Origin: an archaeon
GTDB taxonomy: Archaea > Asgardarchaeota > Hermodarchaeia > Hermodarchaeales > Hermodarchaeaceae
NCBI GenBank assembly: GCA_016550395.1
Contig: JABXGY010000047.1
Location: 1 to 12,078, forward strand
Direction of reading: 5' to 3'
DNA: 12,078 bases
The notes below the pieces were generated by a model. It saw only the letters and a list, made by a program, of their open reading frames with translations. It was not told the DNA's origin and made no database searches. Of the stretch, positions 1-7,112 are shown one piece after another. The translations under genes and the position numbers were made by a program. Each line of letters begins with the position of its first letter. The first letter of the stretch is position 1.

Positions 1-375
1 GTTCTGCTCAATGGGAAATCACGTTGGCTTCTAGAACAGGATCTTGATACCCTTCTTGAAACTCCGGTTGAATCGCACCCTGTTCGATTACTCCCAAATT
101 TTGATATTTTTCTACTTGGACATAAAGACAAAAGCCATATCGTCGATGAAGGCCATTATAAACGTGTGTTTAAGAAAGCTGCTTGGATTGCACCGGTTCT
201 CCTCTGTGATGGACGAGCTATTGGTACTTGGAAACACAAACGAACCTCCAAGAAACTCATCGTTAACATTGAACCATTTGCACAACTTACTAAGATACAA
301 CGAAATGATGTTGAGGTAGAAGTTCAGCGTTTAGGCGATTTTTTTGACCTTACCCATGAGATAAAATACCTCTAA
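1..375 (+). CDS. Winged-helix DNA-binding (HTH_42-type) protein, C-terminal fragment
   Basis: An open frame enters from the left edge and runs 124 codons to a TAA at 373-375; the start lies outside the window. The fragment reads like the C-terminal part of the HTH_42 family (PF06224, COG3214). It has an RLLPNFDIFLLGHKDKS segment (fragment residues 29-45), followed by a KRVFKKAAWIAPVLLCDGR stretch and a GTWKHKR strand. These match that family's 'LLP-FD-LLG-DRS ... VF---GW--PVVL-DGR--GTW' pattern. Some relatives (YcaQ/AlkZ-like) are DNA glycosylases acting on crosslinked or alkylated bases. Others are of unknown function, and the catalytic region is not visible here, so a glycosylase role cannot be claimed. 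The M20 peptidase follows on the same strand after about 60 bp, with no clear terminator between them. The family call is by memory of the pattern. Confidence 0.72.
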   Translation, partial: VLLNGKSRWLLEQDLDTLLETPVESHPVRLLPNFDIFLLGHKDKSHIVDEGHYKRVFKKAAWIAPVLLCDGRAIGTWKHKRTSKKLIVNIEPFAQLTKIQRNDVEVEVQRLGDFFDLTHEIKYL

Positions 376-429
376 TAATCTTGAATGGAGAACAAACAAA
401 GTAATTCTATGAACACCCCCTCATTGAAT

Positions 430-434
430 GGTGG
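430..434 (+). promoter_or_regulatory. Ribosome binding site (GGTGG) deciding the M20 start
   Basis: GGTGG lies 5 nt before the ATG at 440 and overlaps the alternative ATG at 428. A similar GGTGG stands before the oppB-like start (6985-6989), which supports this as a ribosome binding variant used in this genome. Confidence 0.5.
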
Positions 435-439
435 TAAGA

Positions 440-1783
440 ATGCTCGAAGATGTATTACAATATCTTGAAAAACACACCAATCAAGCATTAGAAACGGTCA
501 AACAGCTCGTACGGATTCCTTCGGTTGCCGCAAAGGGTGAAGGCATTGAGGAAACAGCAACTTTGCTCAAATCGATGTTTGAACAACTGGGGATGAAGAC
601 AAAAGTCCACCCAACATCAGGAGCACCAGTTGTAACCGCTAGCCTAAATGTTGGAGCCACACGAACGCTCCTATTTTATGACCATTATGATGTACAACCT
701 GCAGAACCCTTCGACCTTTGGGACTCACCCCCCTTTAAACCCGAAATACGGAATGGTCGACTCTATGGACGTGGTACTGCTGATAATAAAGGCGATACCA
801 CCTCACGTATTTGGACTATTCGGGCCTTCCAAGAAACCGTTACACCACTTCCCGTTAATATCAAATTCGTAGTAGAAGGTGAAGAAGAAATCGGGAGCAT
901 TCATCTTTCTGAGTTTGTGGATACCAATAAAGACTTTCTTAAAGCCGATGGTGGTATCTGGGAATTTGGTGGTGCAGCGATAGATGGGATCCAGGAAGCC
1001 TGGCTCGGACTCAAAGGTGATTTCTACGTCCAATTAGAAGTTGAACGCTTAAACCGTGACGTCCATTCAAGCACAGCGACACACCTCCCCTCAGCTCCGT
1101 TTCGACTAATTTGGGCTTTAAATTCGCTCAAAGATGAGAATGAAAGAATCTTGATTCCTGGCTGGTATGATGATATCAAACCGTTAACCAAGGCAGATTG
1201 GCAATATCTTGACAAAGTAAATATGTTAGAAGAAGAAACGAAAAAATACTACGGAGTCGATTCCTACGTTCTCAACCTCACAGGAGATAAGCTGAAAGAA
1301 ATCTATTACAACGGACCTACATGTTGTATCAGTGGATTAACTAGCGGATGGCAAGGCAAAGGCTCAAAAACCGTTCTCCCCGCTAAAGCTTCAGCCAAAG
1401 TCGATTTCCGAATCGTTGAGAACATGGACCCAAAGGATCTCCTGAAAAAATTACGCGCTCACCTGAATAACCAGGGATTTTCGGATGTGAAAATCACCTG
1501 GTATGAAGCATACCCTGCCGCAAAAACATCGCCTGAACACCCTTTCATTCAAATCGTTAATACTGCCAATAAGAAAATCTTTGGCCATGATTTACGAATC
1601 CATATTACAAGTCCAGCATCTGGTCCTCTCTATTTGTTTAAAGACCTTGTACCTATGGTGTCTATTGGTGTAAGTGATTACGATTCACGCGGCCACTCAC
1701 CGAATGAAAGCATCAAAATTAAGAACTTTAGAAATGGCATGAAACGCATTGCAGTAATCATTGATGAAATGAGTCGATGGTAG
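440..1783 (+). CDS. M20 family metallopeptidase (dipeptidase/carboxypeptidase type)
   Basis: A zinc-dependent exopeptidase of the M20 (ArgE/DapE/CPG2/carnosinase) family, probably cytosolic because no signal peptide is seen. Numbering from an ATG at 428, the metal and catalytic residues are all present: His86 and Asp88 in FYDHYDVQP, bridging Asp119 in YGRGTADNKG, general base Glu153 and ligand Glu154 in EGEEEIGS, probable ligand Asp174, and C-terminal ligand His423 in RGHSPNES. The lid-domain histidine is also there (His213 in RDVHSS, where relatives usually have HSG). The length of about 450 residues is normal for the dipeptidase branch. I chose the ATG at 440 over 428 because a GGTGG sequence at 430-434 sits 5 bases before it, while nothing precedes 428. 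The gene converges on the EVE gene with only 11 bp between stops. A role in cleaving imported dipeptides is inferred from proximity to the transporter only. Confidence 0.9.
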   Translation: MLEDVLQYLEKHTNQALETVKQLVRIPSVAAKGEGIEETATLLKSMFEQLGMKTKVHPTSGAPVVTASLNVGATRTLLFYDHYDVQPAEPFDLWDSPPFKPEIRNGRLYGRGTADNKGDTTSRIWTIRAFQETVTPLPVNIKFVVEGEEEIGSIHLSEFVDTNKDFLKADGGIWEFGGAAIDGIQEAWLGLKGDFYVQLEVERLNRDVHSSTATHLPSAPFRLIWALNSLKDENERILIPGWYDDIKPLTKADWQYLDKVNMLEEETKKYYGVDSYVLNLTGDKLKEIYYNGPTCCISGLTSGWQGKGSKTVLPAKASAKVDFRIVENMDPKDLLKKLRAHLNNQGFSDVKITWYEAYPAAKTSPEHPFIQIVNTANKKIFGHDLRIHITSPASGPLYLFKDLVPMVSIGVSDYDSRGHSPNESIKIKNFRNGMKRIAVIIDEMSRW

Positions 1784-1794
1784 AACTCAATGTT

Positions 1795-2304
1795 TTACCA
1801 GTATCCTCCTCCCCGTCTATTAGCCCATCTGTAGTATTGCCATGATTTTCGCTTGTCACCTTCCGGATCAACCAAAACCGAACTAGCTTTTTTCATAATT
1901 TCATACAAGACTCTATATTCGCTATCAGTCAAAAGAATCAAGGGTTTACTAAATTGACCTTGGAAGTCTCTTCGCCGAGATTGAAACATATCATGATTCG
2001 TTAGTAATTTTTGGAAATCGATAGTATACACTGGCATCACCCGCTCTGTCAACTTTACCCAATATGTGATTTTTGCAGGAAACGCTGTATCATCGAGCAT
2101 TCGAATTTCTGTGCTCTCAAAAGGTGAGCTATTGACCCGATAAATTCCTCGCAACTCATAGGTGTCTTTTATGCAAAAAACCAGCGAATCACTTTGCTCT
2201 ATTTGATCCAACAGGGATCGAAACTCATCACCTACTCCCCAAACACGATTTTCTAAAATAATTCCCCAATTTGCCTCGTCTATTGGGCAAAGCCAGTTCG
2301 TCAT
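1795..2304 (-). CDS. EVE (UPF0310/COG1673) domain protein, PUA-like fold
   Basis: A 169-residue protein that is almost entirely an EVE domain, a PUA/YTH-related fold thought to bind modified bases in nucleic acid. Visible family signatures are the opening NWLCP (residues 3-7), NWGIILENRVWGV (12-24), the core strand pair SLVFCIK ... LRGIYRVNSSPF (40-62), FPAKI (75-79), and a late QFSKPLILLTDSEYRVL segment (117-133), equivalent to the usual 'RGAM-PI-EED'. The longer frame to 2334 is open, but the ATG at 2304 is preferred: GGAGGG lies 10 nt upstream, and archaeal relatives start almost directly at the NWL strand. The tail (residues 148-169) is basic and aromatic. The gene is convergent with the M20 peptidase and lies downstream of the ABC operon, probably with its own promoter. 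The cellular target cannot be told from sequence; a link to RNA or DNA modification is family-level knowledge only. Confidence 0.8.
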   Translation of the reverse strand: MTNWLCPIDEANWGIILENRVWGVGDEFRSLLDQIEQSDSLVFCIKDTYELRGIYRVNSSPFESTEIRMLDDTAFPAKITYWVKLTERVMPVYTIDFQKLLTNHDMFQSRRRDFQGQFSKPLILLTDSEYRVLYEIMKKASSVLVDPEGDKRKSWQYYRWANRRGGGYW

Positions 2305-2407
2305 GGAATAAAATCCCTCCATGGATAGCTGCAAAAAATGCTTTAAAATTCCTTACGATTTCGCTTTTAAAATGCAATAGTTCTTCTCAAGGAGGTTTAT
2401 TCTTCCT
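2305..2407 (-). other. Gap between the importer operon and the EVE gene
   Basis: On the minus strand, after the OppF-like TGA, there is a weak 5-bp inverted repeat (arms 2389-2393 and 2404-2408), two AT-rich TATA-like stretches (ATTTTAAA at 2343-2350 and TTTTAAAA at 2365-2372), and a T6 run (2333-2338). Either stretch could drive the EVE gene, with initiation between about 2345 and 2320. No strong terminator is seen. Confidence 0.3.
2315..2320 (-). promoter_or_regulatory. Ribosome binding site (GGAGGG) deciding the EVE start
   Basis: On the minus strand GGAGGG is followed by 10 nt and then the ATG at 2304. The upstream in-frame ATG at 2322 overlaps this site and the one at 2334 lacks a site of its own, so 2304 is the supported start. 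Confidence 0.65.
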
Positions 2408-3442
2408 TCATCTTTCGCTAGAATGTCTGAGTTTTTGCTTCTTCTTTTTTCTAGCCTCCCAGCCATGACAGGCCACCCATCGATTAGGTCCAATCTGCTG
2501 AAGCTCTGGCTCATCATCTGTGCAATATTCATCAATGGCCTGACATCGAGGTCGAAAACGGCAACCTGGTGGCAAGTCAATAGGTGTGGGGGTTTCACCT
2601 GGAATGTCAATCCTGTGCCGTTCTTCAGTGGGATCAGGAATGGGGATATGCGAGATAAGGGCTTGGGTATATGGGTGGATTGGATCCTGAAGGATATCTT
2701 CCATTGGTCCCATTTCCATGACTTTCCCCAGATACATGATAATTAACCAATTACCGATGTATCGGGCTTGTGCAAGATCATGAGTGATGAAAATATATGT
2801 GAGATTATGTTCTTTTTGTAAATCTGTCATTAAATTCATTATTTCAGTTCGAATACTTGCATCCAGCATGGAAACGGGTTCATCAGCGATAACGAGTTTA
2901 GGATCAAGAATTAGGGAACGAGCTATTGCAACGCGTTGTAATTGCCCTCCACTGAGTTCATGAGGAAACCGACGTGAAAAATCTTCAGCAGGTATGAGAC
3001 GAACATCTTCTAAAGCATTTAAAACCCGCTTCATTAATTCTTCTTCATCACTAACCAATTCATGTACCACTAATCCTTCACCAACAAGATCCTTTACAGT
3101 ATGACGCGGATCCAGAACTTCAAAGGGATTTTGGAAGATTAACTGCACACGTCGTCTAAATAACCTTAGATCATCTGGTAGCATCGTAAAAACAGGTTCC
3201 CCTTCAAAGTTAACAGAACCTGCTGTCGGTTCAATTAATCGTAGCATTGTTCGCACTAGAGTGGTTTTTCCTGACCCTGATTCACCTGCAATAACTAATG
3301 AATCGCCAGATTTAACATCAAAATCGATACCATCGACAGCCTTCACCCACCTTTGTTCGCCAAAAAATGAACGAATACCAGTTCTTATGGGAAACCATTT
3401 CTTTAGATTTTGAACTTCTATAATCGGAGTTGAGACTGTCAT
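2408..3442 (-). CDS. oppF: Dipeptide/oligopeptide ABC transporter ATP-binding protein, OppF/DppF type
   Basis: The second ATPase of a peptide importer, acting at the inner face of the membrane with its OppD partner. In order along 344 residues: Walker A GESGSGKT (53-60), Q-loop Gln104 in LIFQNP, ABC signature LSGGQ (163-167), Walker B LVIADE (183-188), and H-loop His221 in ITHD. The C-terminal oligo_HPY-type extension follows, with HPYTQAL (256-262) and four cysteines (294, 300, 307, 325). That cysteine set is seen in the OppD/OppF family and has been reported to bind a [4Fe-4S] cluster in some peptide importers. A lysine-rich tail ends the protein. The ATG overlaps the stop of the OppD-like gene as ATGA (3439-3442), and GAGG (3450-3453) supports the start, so translational coupling is likely. 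F rather than D is assigned from gene order (last in B-C-D-F) and the Phe-Arg-rich region after the first strand. Confidence 0.93.
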   Translation of the reverse strand: MTVSTPIIEVQNLKKWFPIRTGIRSFFGEQRWVKAVDGIDFDVKSGDSLVIAGESGSGKTTLVRTMLRLIEPTAGSVNFEGEPVFTMLPDDLRLFRRRVQLIFQNPFEVLDPRHTVKDLVGEGLVVHELVSDEEELMKRVLNALEDVRLIPAEDFSRRFPHELSGGQLQRVAIARSLILDPKLVIADEPVSMLDASIRTEIMNLMTDLQKEHNLTYIFITHDLAQARYIGNWLIIMYLGKVMEMGPMEDILQDPIHPYTQALISHIPIPDPTEERHRIDIPGETPTPIDLPPGCRFRPRCQAIDEYCTDDEPELQQIGPNRWVACHGWEARKKKKQKLRHSSER

Positions 3443-4416
3443 GGCTCTACCTCGAAATTTATTTCACCAGCAAAATGACATGCCACCCAATGATTTTTCT
3501 CATATTCACGATATTCAGGAACTTCTAAATTACAGATATCCTGAGCCCAGGGACAGCGTGGATGAAAACGACAACCAGATGGAGGTCGTATTAAATCCGG
3601 TGGAGTACCTGGTATGAATTCGAGACGCCTTTTAGGTCCCTTTACGCTTGGAAATGCACCGATGAGCTTGTAAGTATATGGGTGCAATGATTCTTTAAAG
3701 ACATTAACAGTTGTACCTACTTCAACTAAGTTTCCTGCATACATGATTCCCACTCTATCGCTATTTTCTGCAACAACTGAAAGATCGTGAGTAATCAGTA
3801 AAACAGCTAATTGGTATTTTTTCTGAAGACTTTTAAGAAGACCTAATATCTTATTTTGAACAATAACATCAAGTGCTGTCACAGGTTCATCAGCAATGAT
3901 AAGGCGAGGTTCAGCGGCCAATGCTTGGGCAATAATGGCCCGTTGCCGCATACCTCCACTAAACTCATGCGGGTAATCCCGTATTCGTTCTGGCTCAAGA
4001 CCTACCTCATCAAATAACTCTTTAGCTTTTTTAGTTGCTTCCTCCTTATCAATGGATTGTTTTTCTAACATTACTTCAACAATCTGGTTTCCAATACGTA
4101 AAACTGGATTAAAAGCATTCATGGCATATTGAAAAACAATTGAAACCTTACGCCATCGTAACTGTCGCATTTCCTCTTCTGTTTTTACAACCACATCTTC
4201 ATCATCAAGAAATATTCGCCCATTGACAATAGCACCATTTTCTGGCAAAATTCGCATAATACTATAAGCTGCTGTTGTCTTACCACATCCCGACTCACCA
4301 GCTAATCCAAATATTTCCGATTCCGCGATGTCAAATGTAACATTATCAACTGCTTGAACTTGGTCTTCGCCAAGGAAATAATGTGTGCATAAATCCTCTA
4401 TTCTAAGTACTGACAA
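3439..4416 (-). CDS. oppD: Dipeptide/oligopeptide ABC transporter ATP-binding protein, OppD/DppD type
   Basis: The first ATPase of the importer, 325 residues. Motifs in order: Walker A GESGCGKT (40-47), Q-loop Gln96 in IVFQYAMNAFNPV (the Asn-Pro after the Q-loop is typical of OppD), signature FSGGM (152-156), Walker B LIIADE (172-177), H-loop His210 in ITHD. The HPYTYKL segment (245-251) and four cysteines (282, 288, 295, 313) follow, matching the pattern in its OppF partner. The start is a TTG at 4414-4416, directly after the TAA of the permease C gene. GGAG (4427-4430) lies 10 nt upstream, and no ATG exists before the Walker A motif, so the TTG is well supported. The gene overlaps oppF by 4 bp. 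All ATPase residues are intact. Confidence 0.93.
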   Translation of the reverse strand: MSVLRIEDLCTHYFLGEDQVQAVDNVTFDIAESEIFGLAGESGCGKTTAAYSIMRILPENGAIVNGRIFLDDEDVVVKTEEEMRQLRWRKVSIVFQYAMNAFNPVLRIGNQIVEVMLEKQSIDKEEATKKAKELFDEVGLEPERIRDYPHEFSGGMRQRAIIAQALAAEPRLIIADEPVTALDVIVQNKILGLLKSLQKKYQLAVLLITHDLSVVAENSDRVGIMYAGNLVEVGTTVNVFKESLHPYTYKLIGAFPSVKGPKRRLEFIPGTPPDLIRPPSGCRFHPRCPWAQDICNLEVPEYREYEKNHWVACHFAGEINFEVEP

Positions 4417-5973
4417 TTATTTCCGTCTCCTTCGCAATCGTGGATTTACAACCTTATCAGCTGCATGACTTGTAAACGCAAAACCAAGTGTTGTCACCAG
4501 AATTAATACGCCAGGTGGAATGAACCACCACCATGCACCACTTACCAGAGCAGCACCTCTAGTGGCCCAATGTAAGACTATGCCCCAACTTGGTTGTCCG
4601 TGAATGTCTCCAAATCCAAGAAAAGTTATACCGGCTTCAGCTAAGATTGCGTTTACAACTCCTAATATTACATTGGCAAGAATTAACGGAAGAGTGTTAG
4701 GAAGAATATGCTTAACTATGATATAGCTGTCTTTGGCTCCTATTGCATGGGCAGCTTCAGTTAATGGTCTTTCTCGTAATGATAAGGTTTCACTTCGGAC
4801 CATTCGGGCTGTTCCAGTCCAGCCTAAAATTGCTATGACAATAATAACATTATGCAGGCCTTGACCAAAGAGTTGAAGAAAAATCAACATTAACGGCAAC
4901 GTAGGCAGTGATAAAAAGACATCTGTAACTCGCATGAGTACACTGTCCATTATTCCGCCAAAATAACCCGCTATGAGGCCTACTAATGTTCCTAGGGTAA
5001 CTGCAATTATACTAGCAGTAAAACCAACAATGAGTGATATCTGACTTCCATAAATGATACGACTGAAGATATCCTCGCCACGTGCATTTGTACCTAATAT
5101 GTGTAAGGGGCTTGGAGGTTGGTAGAGATCTTCAAGATTCAAGCTGCCTTGACTCCAATGATATGGGGCAATCCAGGGAGCAAATACTGCTAATATTACT
5201 ATTGATCCAATAAGTATCAAACCAACTATTCCCATGAAATCGCGACTATATTCAATCCAAAAGTTTTCAATTCGAGATCGGGCGTTCCAAAATGAGCGCC
5301 AGATTCGTGGTAAAAGTGCGTAAATAGGGATAAAAATTATTAAACCTATCAAGCATATGGGTGCTAATCCATAAGGACGCAATAAATTGGAAAGTGAATT
5401 CGTTAGGGTTGGTGGAAATAGGATGCTCCCAATTATTCCACTTGACACGATAGACTCAACAATAATCCCGATCAATAATGTTCCTAGTATCACACCTCTA
5501 TAGATAATAAGTTTCTTTTTCGGCCAGTGAATGAAGGGCTTAGGTGTCCATAAAAAGATTAAGAAAAAATAAATTAGACTAAAGGCGAGATTGATGCAAA
5601 ATAATAGGATGAGACCGATACAAATCAATAGGAATTTCGTTAAAATCGAGCCAAACCGTCGATAATACACTGGGGCTCCAAGAAATCCGCCCCAAATTAT
5701 CATTATTAGAAGAACAACGCCCAAAACACGAATAGATGTAACAATTATCAATGAAAGGTAAAAATCTAGTCCTGCAATGTTTATTATCCACATGCCAAAT
5801 GAAGAAAAGAAGACATCAAGTAAAAGGGGTGTTGTCAAAACTAGAAGAAAAATTACGCCGAAGAAGACTATACGAACATGTAGTGGTTTCGAAGAATCTA
5901 TGGACTCTTCATTAATTTCTGAGGTGGTGGGCATTCCTTGTTCCTGTTTTGTATTTTCTATTTTTTTATTCAT
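4417..5973 (-). CDS. oppC: Dipeptide/oligopeptide ABC transporter permease, OppC/DppC type, with extended membrane N-terminus
   Basis: An inner-membrane permease of the BPD_transp_1 fold. The canonical part occupies about residues 240-518. It holds a membrane helix (246-269), a periplasmic-side loop ending in HILGTNARGEDIFSR (291-305, a family hallmark), further helices (about 310-340, 350-385, 425-450, 485-505) and the EAA coupling motif (about 406-429, EAAHAIGAK then HILPN). The protein is 518 residues, whereas OppC/DppC proteins are usually about 300. The extra 240 N-terminal residues begin with a polar 30-residue stretch. Roughly five hydrophobic segments follow (about 33-55, 66-95, 108-142, 156-186, 203-222) and then a basic/aromatic linker (223-240). 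The ATG at 5973 has GGAG about 12 nt upstream (5986-5989), overlapping the stop of permease B. The role of the added segment is unknown. Confidence 0.9.
   Translation of the reverse strand: MNKKIENTKQEQGMPTTSEINEESIDSSKPLHVRIVFFGVIFLLVLTTPLLLDVFFSSFGMWIINIAGLDFYLSLIIVTSIRVLGVVLLIMIIWGGFLGAPVYYRRFGSILTKFLLICIGLILLFCINLAFSLIYFFLIFLWTPKPFIHWPKKKLIIYRGVILGTLLIGIIVESIVSSGIIGSILFPPTLTNSLSNLLRPYGLAPICLIGLIIFIPIYALLPRIWRSFWNARSRIENFWIEYSRDFMGIVGLILIGSIVILAVFAPWIAPYHWSQGSLNLEDLYQPPSPLHILGTNARGEDIFSRIIYGSQISLIVGFTASIIAVTLGTLVGLIAGYFGGIMDSVLMRVTDVFLSLPTLPLMLIFLQLFGQGLHNVIIVIAILGWTGTARMVRSETLSLRERPLTEAAHAIGAKDSYIIVKHILPNTLPLILANVILGVVNAILAEAGITFLGFGDIHGQPSWGIVLHWATRGAALVSGAWWWFIPPGVLILVTTLGFAFTSHAADKVVNPRLRRRRK
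4427..4430 (-). promoter_or_regulatory. Ribosome binding site (GGAG) deciding a TTG start
   Basis: GGAG inside AAGGAG (4427-4432 on the minus strand) is 10 nt upstream of the TTG at 4416. It lies within the final codons of the permease C gene. It fixes the non-ATG start of the OppD-like gene. Confidence 0.65.
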
Positions 5974-5988
5974 TGAACCGAAATTCTC

Positions 5989-6981
5989 CTAGTATCTGAT
6001 TCGTGGATCTAAGTACAAGTAGAGGATATCTGCAACAAAGTTTGATAATACCGCGACTGTGGCGAGAAAGAGAAAAATCCCTTGTAAAACTGGCCAATCA
6101 TTTGCTACATCTGAATTATATGTTAAAAGACCAAGTCCACTCCAACTGAATACGGTTTCTGTAATTGTAGCTCCACTTATTAGAAATGGCATGTTTACTG
6201 CAATAACGCTAACCATTGGTAACATTGCGTTACGCATAGCGTGACCATAAAGAATAGCTCGTTCCTTTAGGCCTTTAGCCCGGGCTGCCAATATATAATC
6301 CTGAGTAAAAACATCCAGAACTGAATCACGCATGATTAAATAGAATCCACCAATAAACGACAATGTGAGGACCACTAAAGGGCCAGTCATATGCCAAAGA
6401 TAATCAGCAATATAATGGAAAATATTAACATGGACAATACCGCGTGTAATTGTACCTGCCAAAGGAATAACACGCAAAATGAAACCAAAATAATAAAGGA
6501 TCATTAATCCAAGCCAAAAAACAGGCATACTATAAGTTACGAGAAAAACTGTAGTAGAACCAACATCAATGACTTTGTCTCTACGAGAGGCCGCAATGAC
6601 ACCCATAATGATTGCAACTATAAGTGCGATAAGAATGGATGTCCCCATTAAAATGACTGTGTTCCAAAACCTAAAGGCGAAGATAGTTTCGATGACGGGC
6701 TGGCCATAATGTGAGAAGGATTCTCCTAAATCACCTCGGAAGAGATTGACGATGTAAAGGACAAATTGAATAGCGATTGGTTGATCCAGACCAAATCGGA
6801 GCGCAATTGCTTGAACAACTTCTGGTGGCATGTGTTCAGCAATGAGTGTACCCCTTGGATCACCAGGCATAATGCGGAAAATAAAGAAGTTTAAAGTAAT
6901 TATACCAAACCAGACCACAATGGTTTGTACAATACGTGTAGCAATGTATTGTCTAGTTCCAACAGCTTTTTTTTCAGACAT
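5989..6981 (-). CDS. oppB: Dipeptide/oligopeptide ABC transporter permease, OppB/DppB type
   Basis: A 330-residue membrane permease that would form the channel with the C permease. The first helix spans about 15-37 and ends in FRIMPGDPRG (35-44), the classic OppB/DppB N-terminal signature; LRFGLDQPIAIQF (61-73) and RGDLGESF (82-89) follow. Other helices lie near 107-132, 147-172, 203-219, 257-282 and 305-325. The EAA coupling loop is at about 229-255 (YILAARAKGL ... HAMRNAMLP). It ends in the usual LYLDPRIRY. The length is normal and no residue looks missing. GGTGG (6985-6989) precedes the ATG by only 3 nt, a short spacing, but no better start exists. The permease C gene starts 15 bp after its stop, so the two are cotranscribed. 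Confidence 0.94.
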   Translation of the reverse strand: MSEKKAVGTRQYIATRIVQTIVVWFGIITLNFFIFRIMPGDPRGTLIAEHMPPEVVQAIALRFGLDQPIAIQFVLYIVNLFRGDLGESFSHYGQPVIETIFAFRFWNTVILMGTSILIALIVAIIMGVIAASRRDKVIDVGSTTVFLVTYSMPVFWLGLMILYYFGFILRVIPLAGTITRGIVHVNIFHYIADYLWHMTGPLVVLTLSFIGGFYLIMRDSVLDVFTQDYILAARAKGLKERAILYGHAMRNAMLPMVSVIAVNMPFLISGATITETVFSWSGLGLLTYNSDVANDWPVLQGIFLFLATVAVLSNFVADILYLYLDPRIRY

Positions 6982-7035
6982 TTACCACCATCTTTTATTA
7001 AATATAGATTAATTTGATGTTTATTGAAAACTTCT

Positions 7036-7043
7036 CTAATAAA
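7036..7043 (-). promoter_or_regulatory. Possible TATA box for the permease-ATPase operon
   Basis: In the 120-bp gap between the binding-protein gene and oppB, the minus strand reads TTTATTAG at this position. Initiation about 25 nt downstream would give a leader of about 35 nt before the oppB start. A second AT-rich stretch (6999-7007, minus TATATTTA-like) is closer and would give a leaderless transcript. Both are plausible by eye and neither is proven. Confidence 0.25.
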
Positions 7044-7071
7044 TGATATTCGGTTATGGTCACAGTATTTG

Positions 7072-7112
7072 AAAAAAAGATGTGGGGAAGGGATGAATTA
7101 ATTATCCCTTCC
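7072..7112 (-). terminator. Hairpin plus T7 run at the end of the binding-protein gene
   Basis: A perfect 9-bp inverted repeat (GGAAGGGAT at 7086-7094 with ATCCCTTCC at 7104-7112, 9-nt loop) spans the stop codon of the binding-protein gene. On the minus strand a run of seven T (7072-7078) follows a few bases after the stem. Archaea terminate mainly at T-runs, and the hairpin may protect or pause the transcript. The element suggests the abundant binding protein is transcribed mostly alone, with partial read-through or a second promoter for the B-C-D-F genes. Confidence 0.6.

Noticed and set aside
44..319. Open frame of 91 codons at the left edge
   Set aside because: It overlaps, in another frame, the fragment at 1-375, which has recognisable HTH_42-family sequence; it shows no family signature of its own.
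2423..2746. Plus-strand open frame opposite the OppF-like gene
   Set aside because: The minus strand carries all ABC ATPase motifs here; the plus frame is a shadow with no domain or ribosome site.
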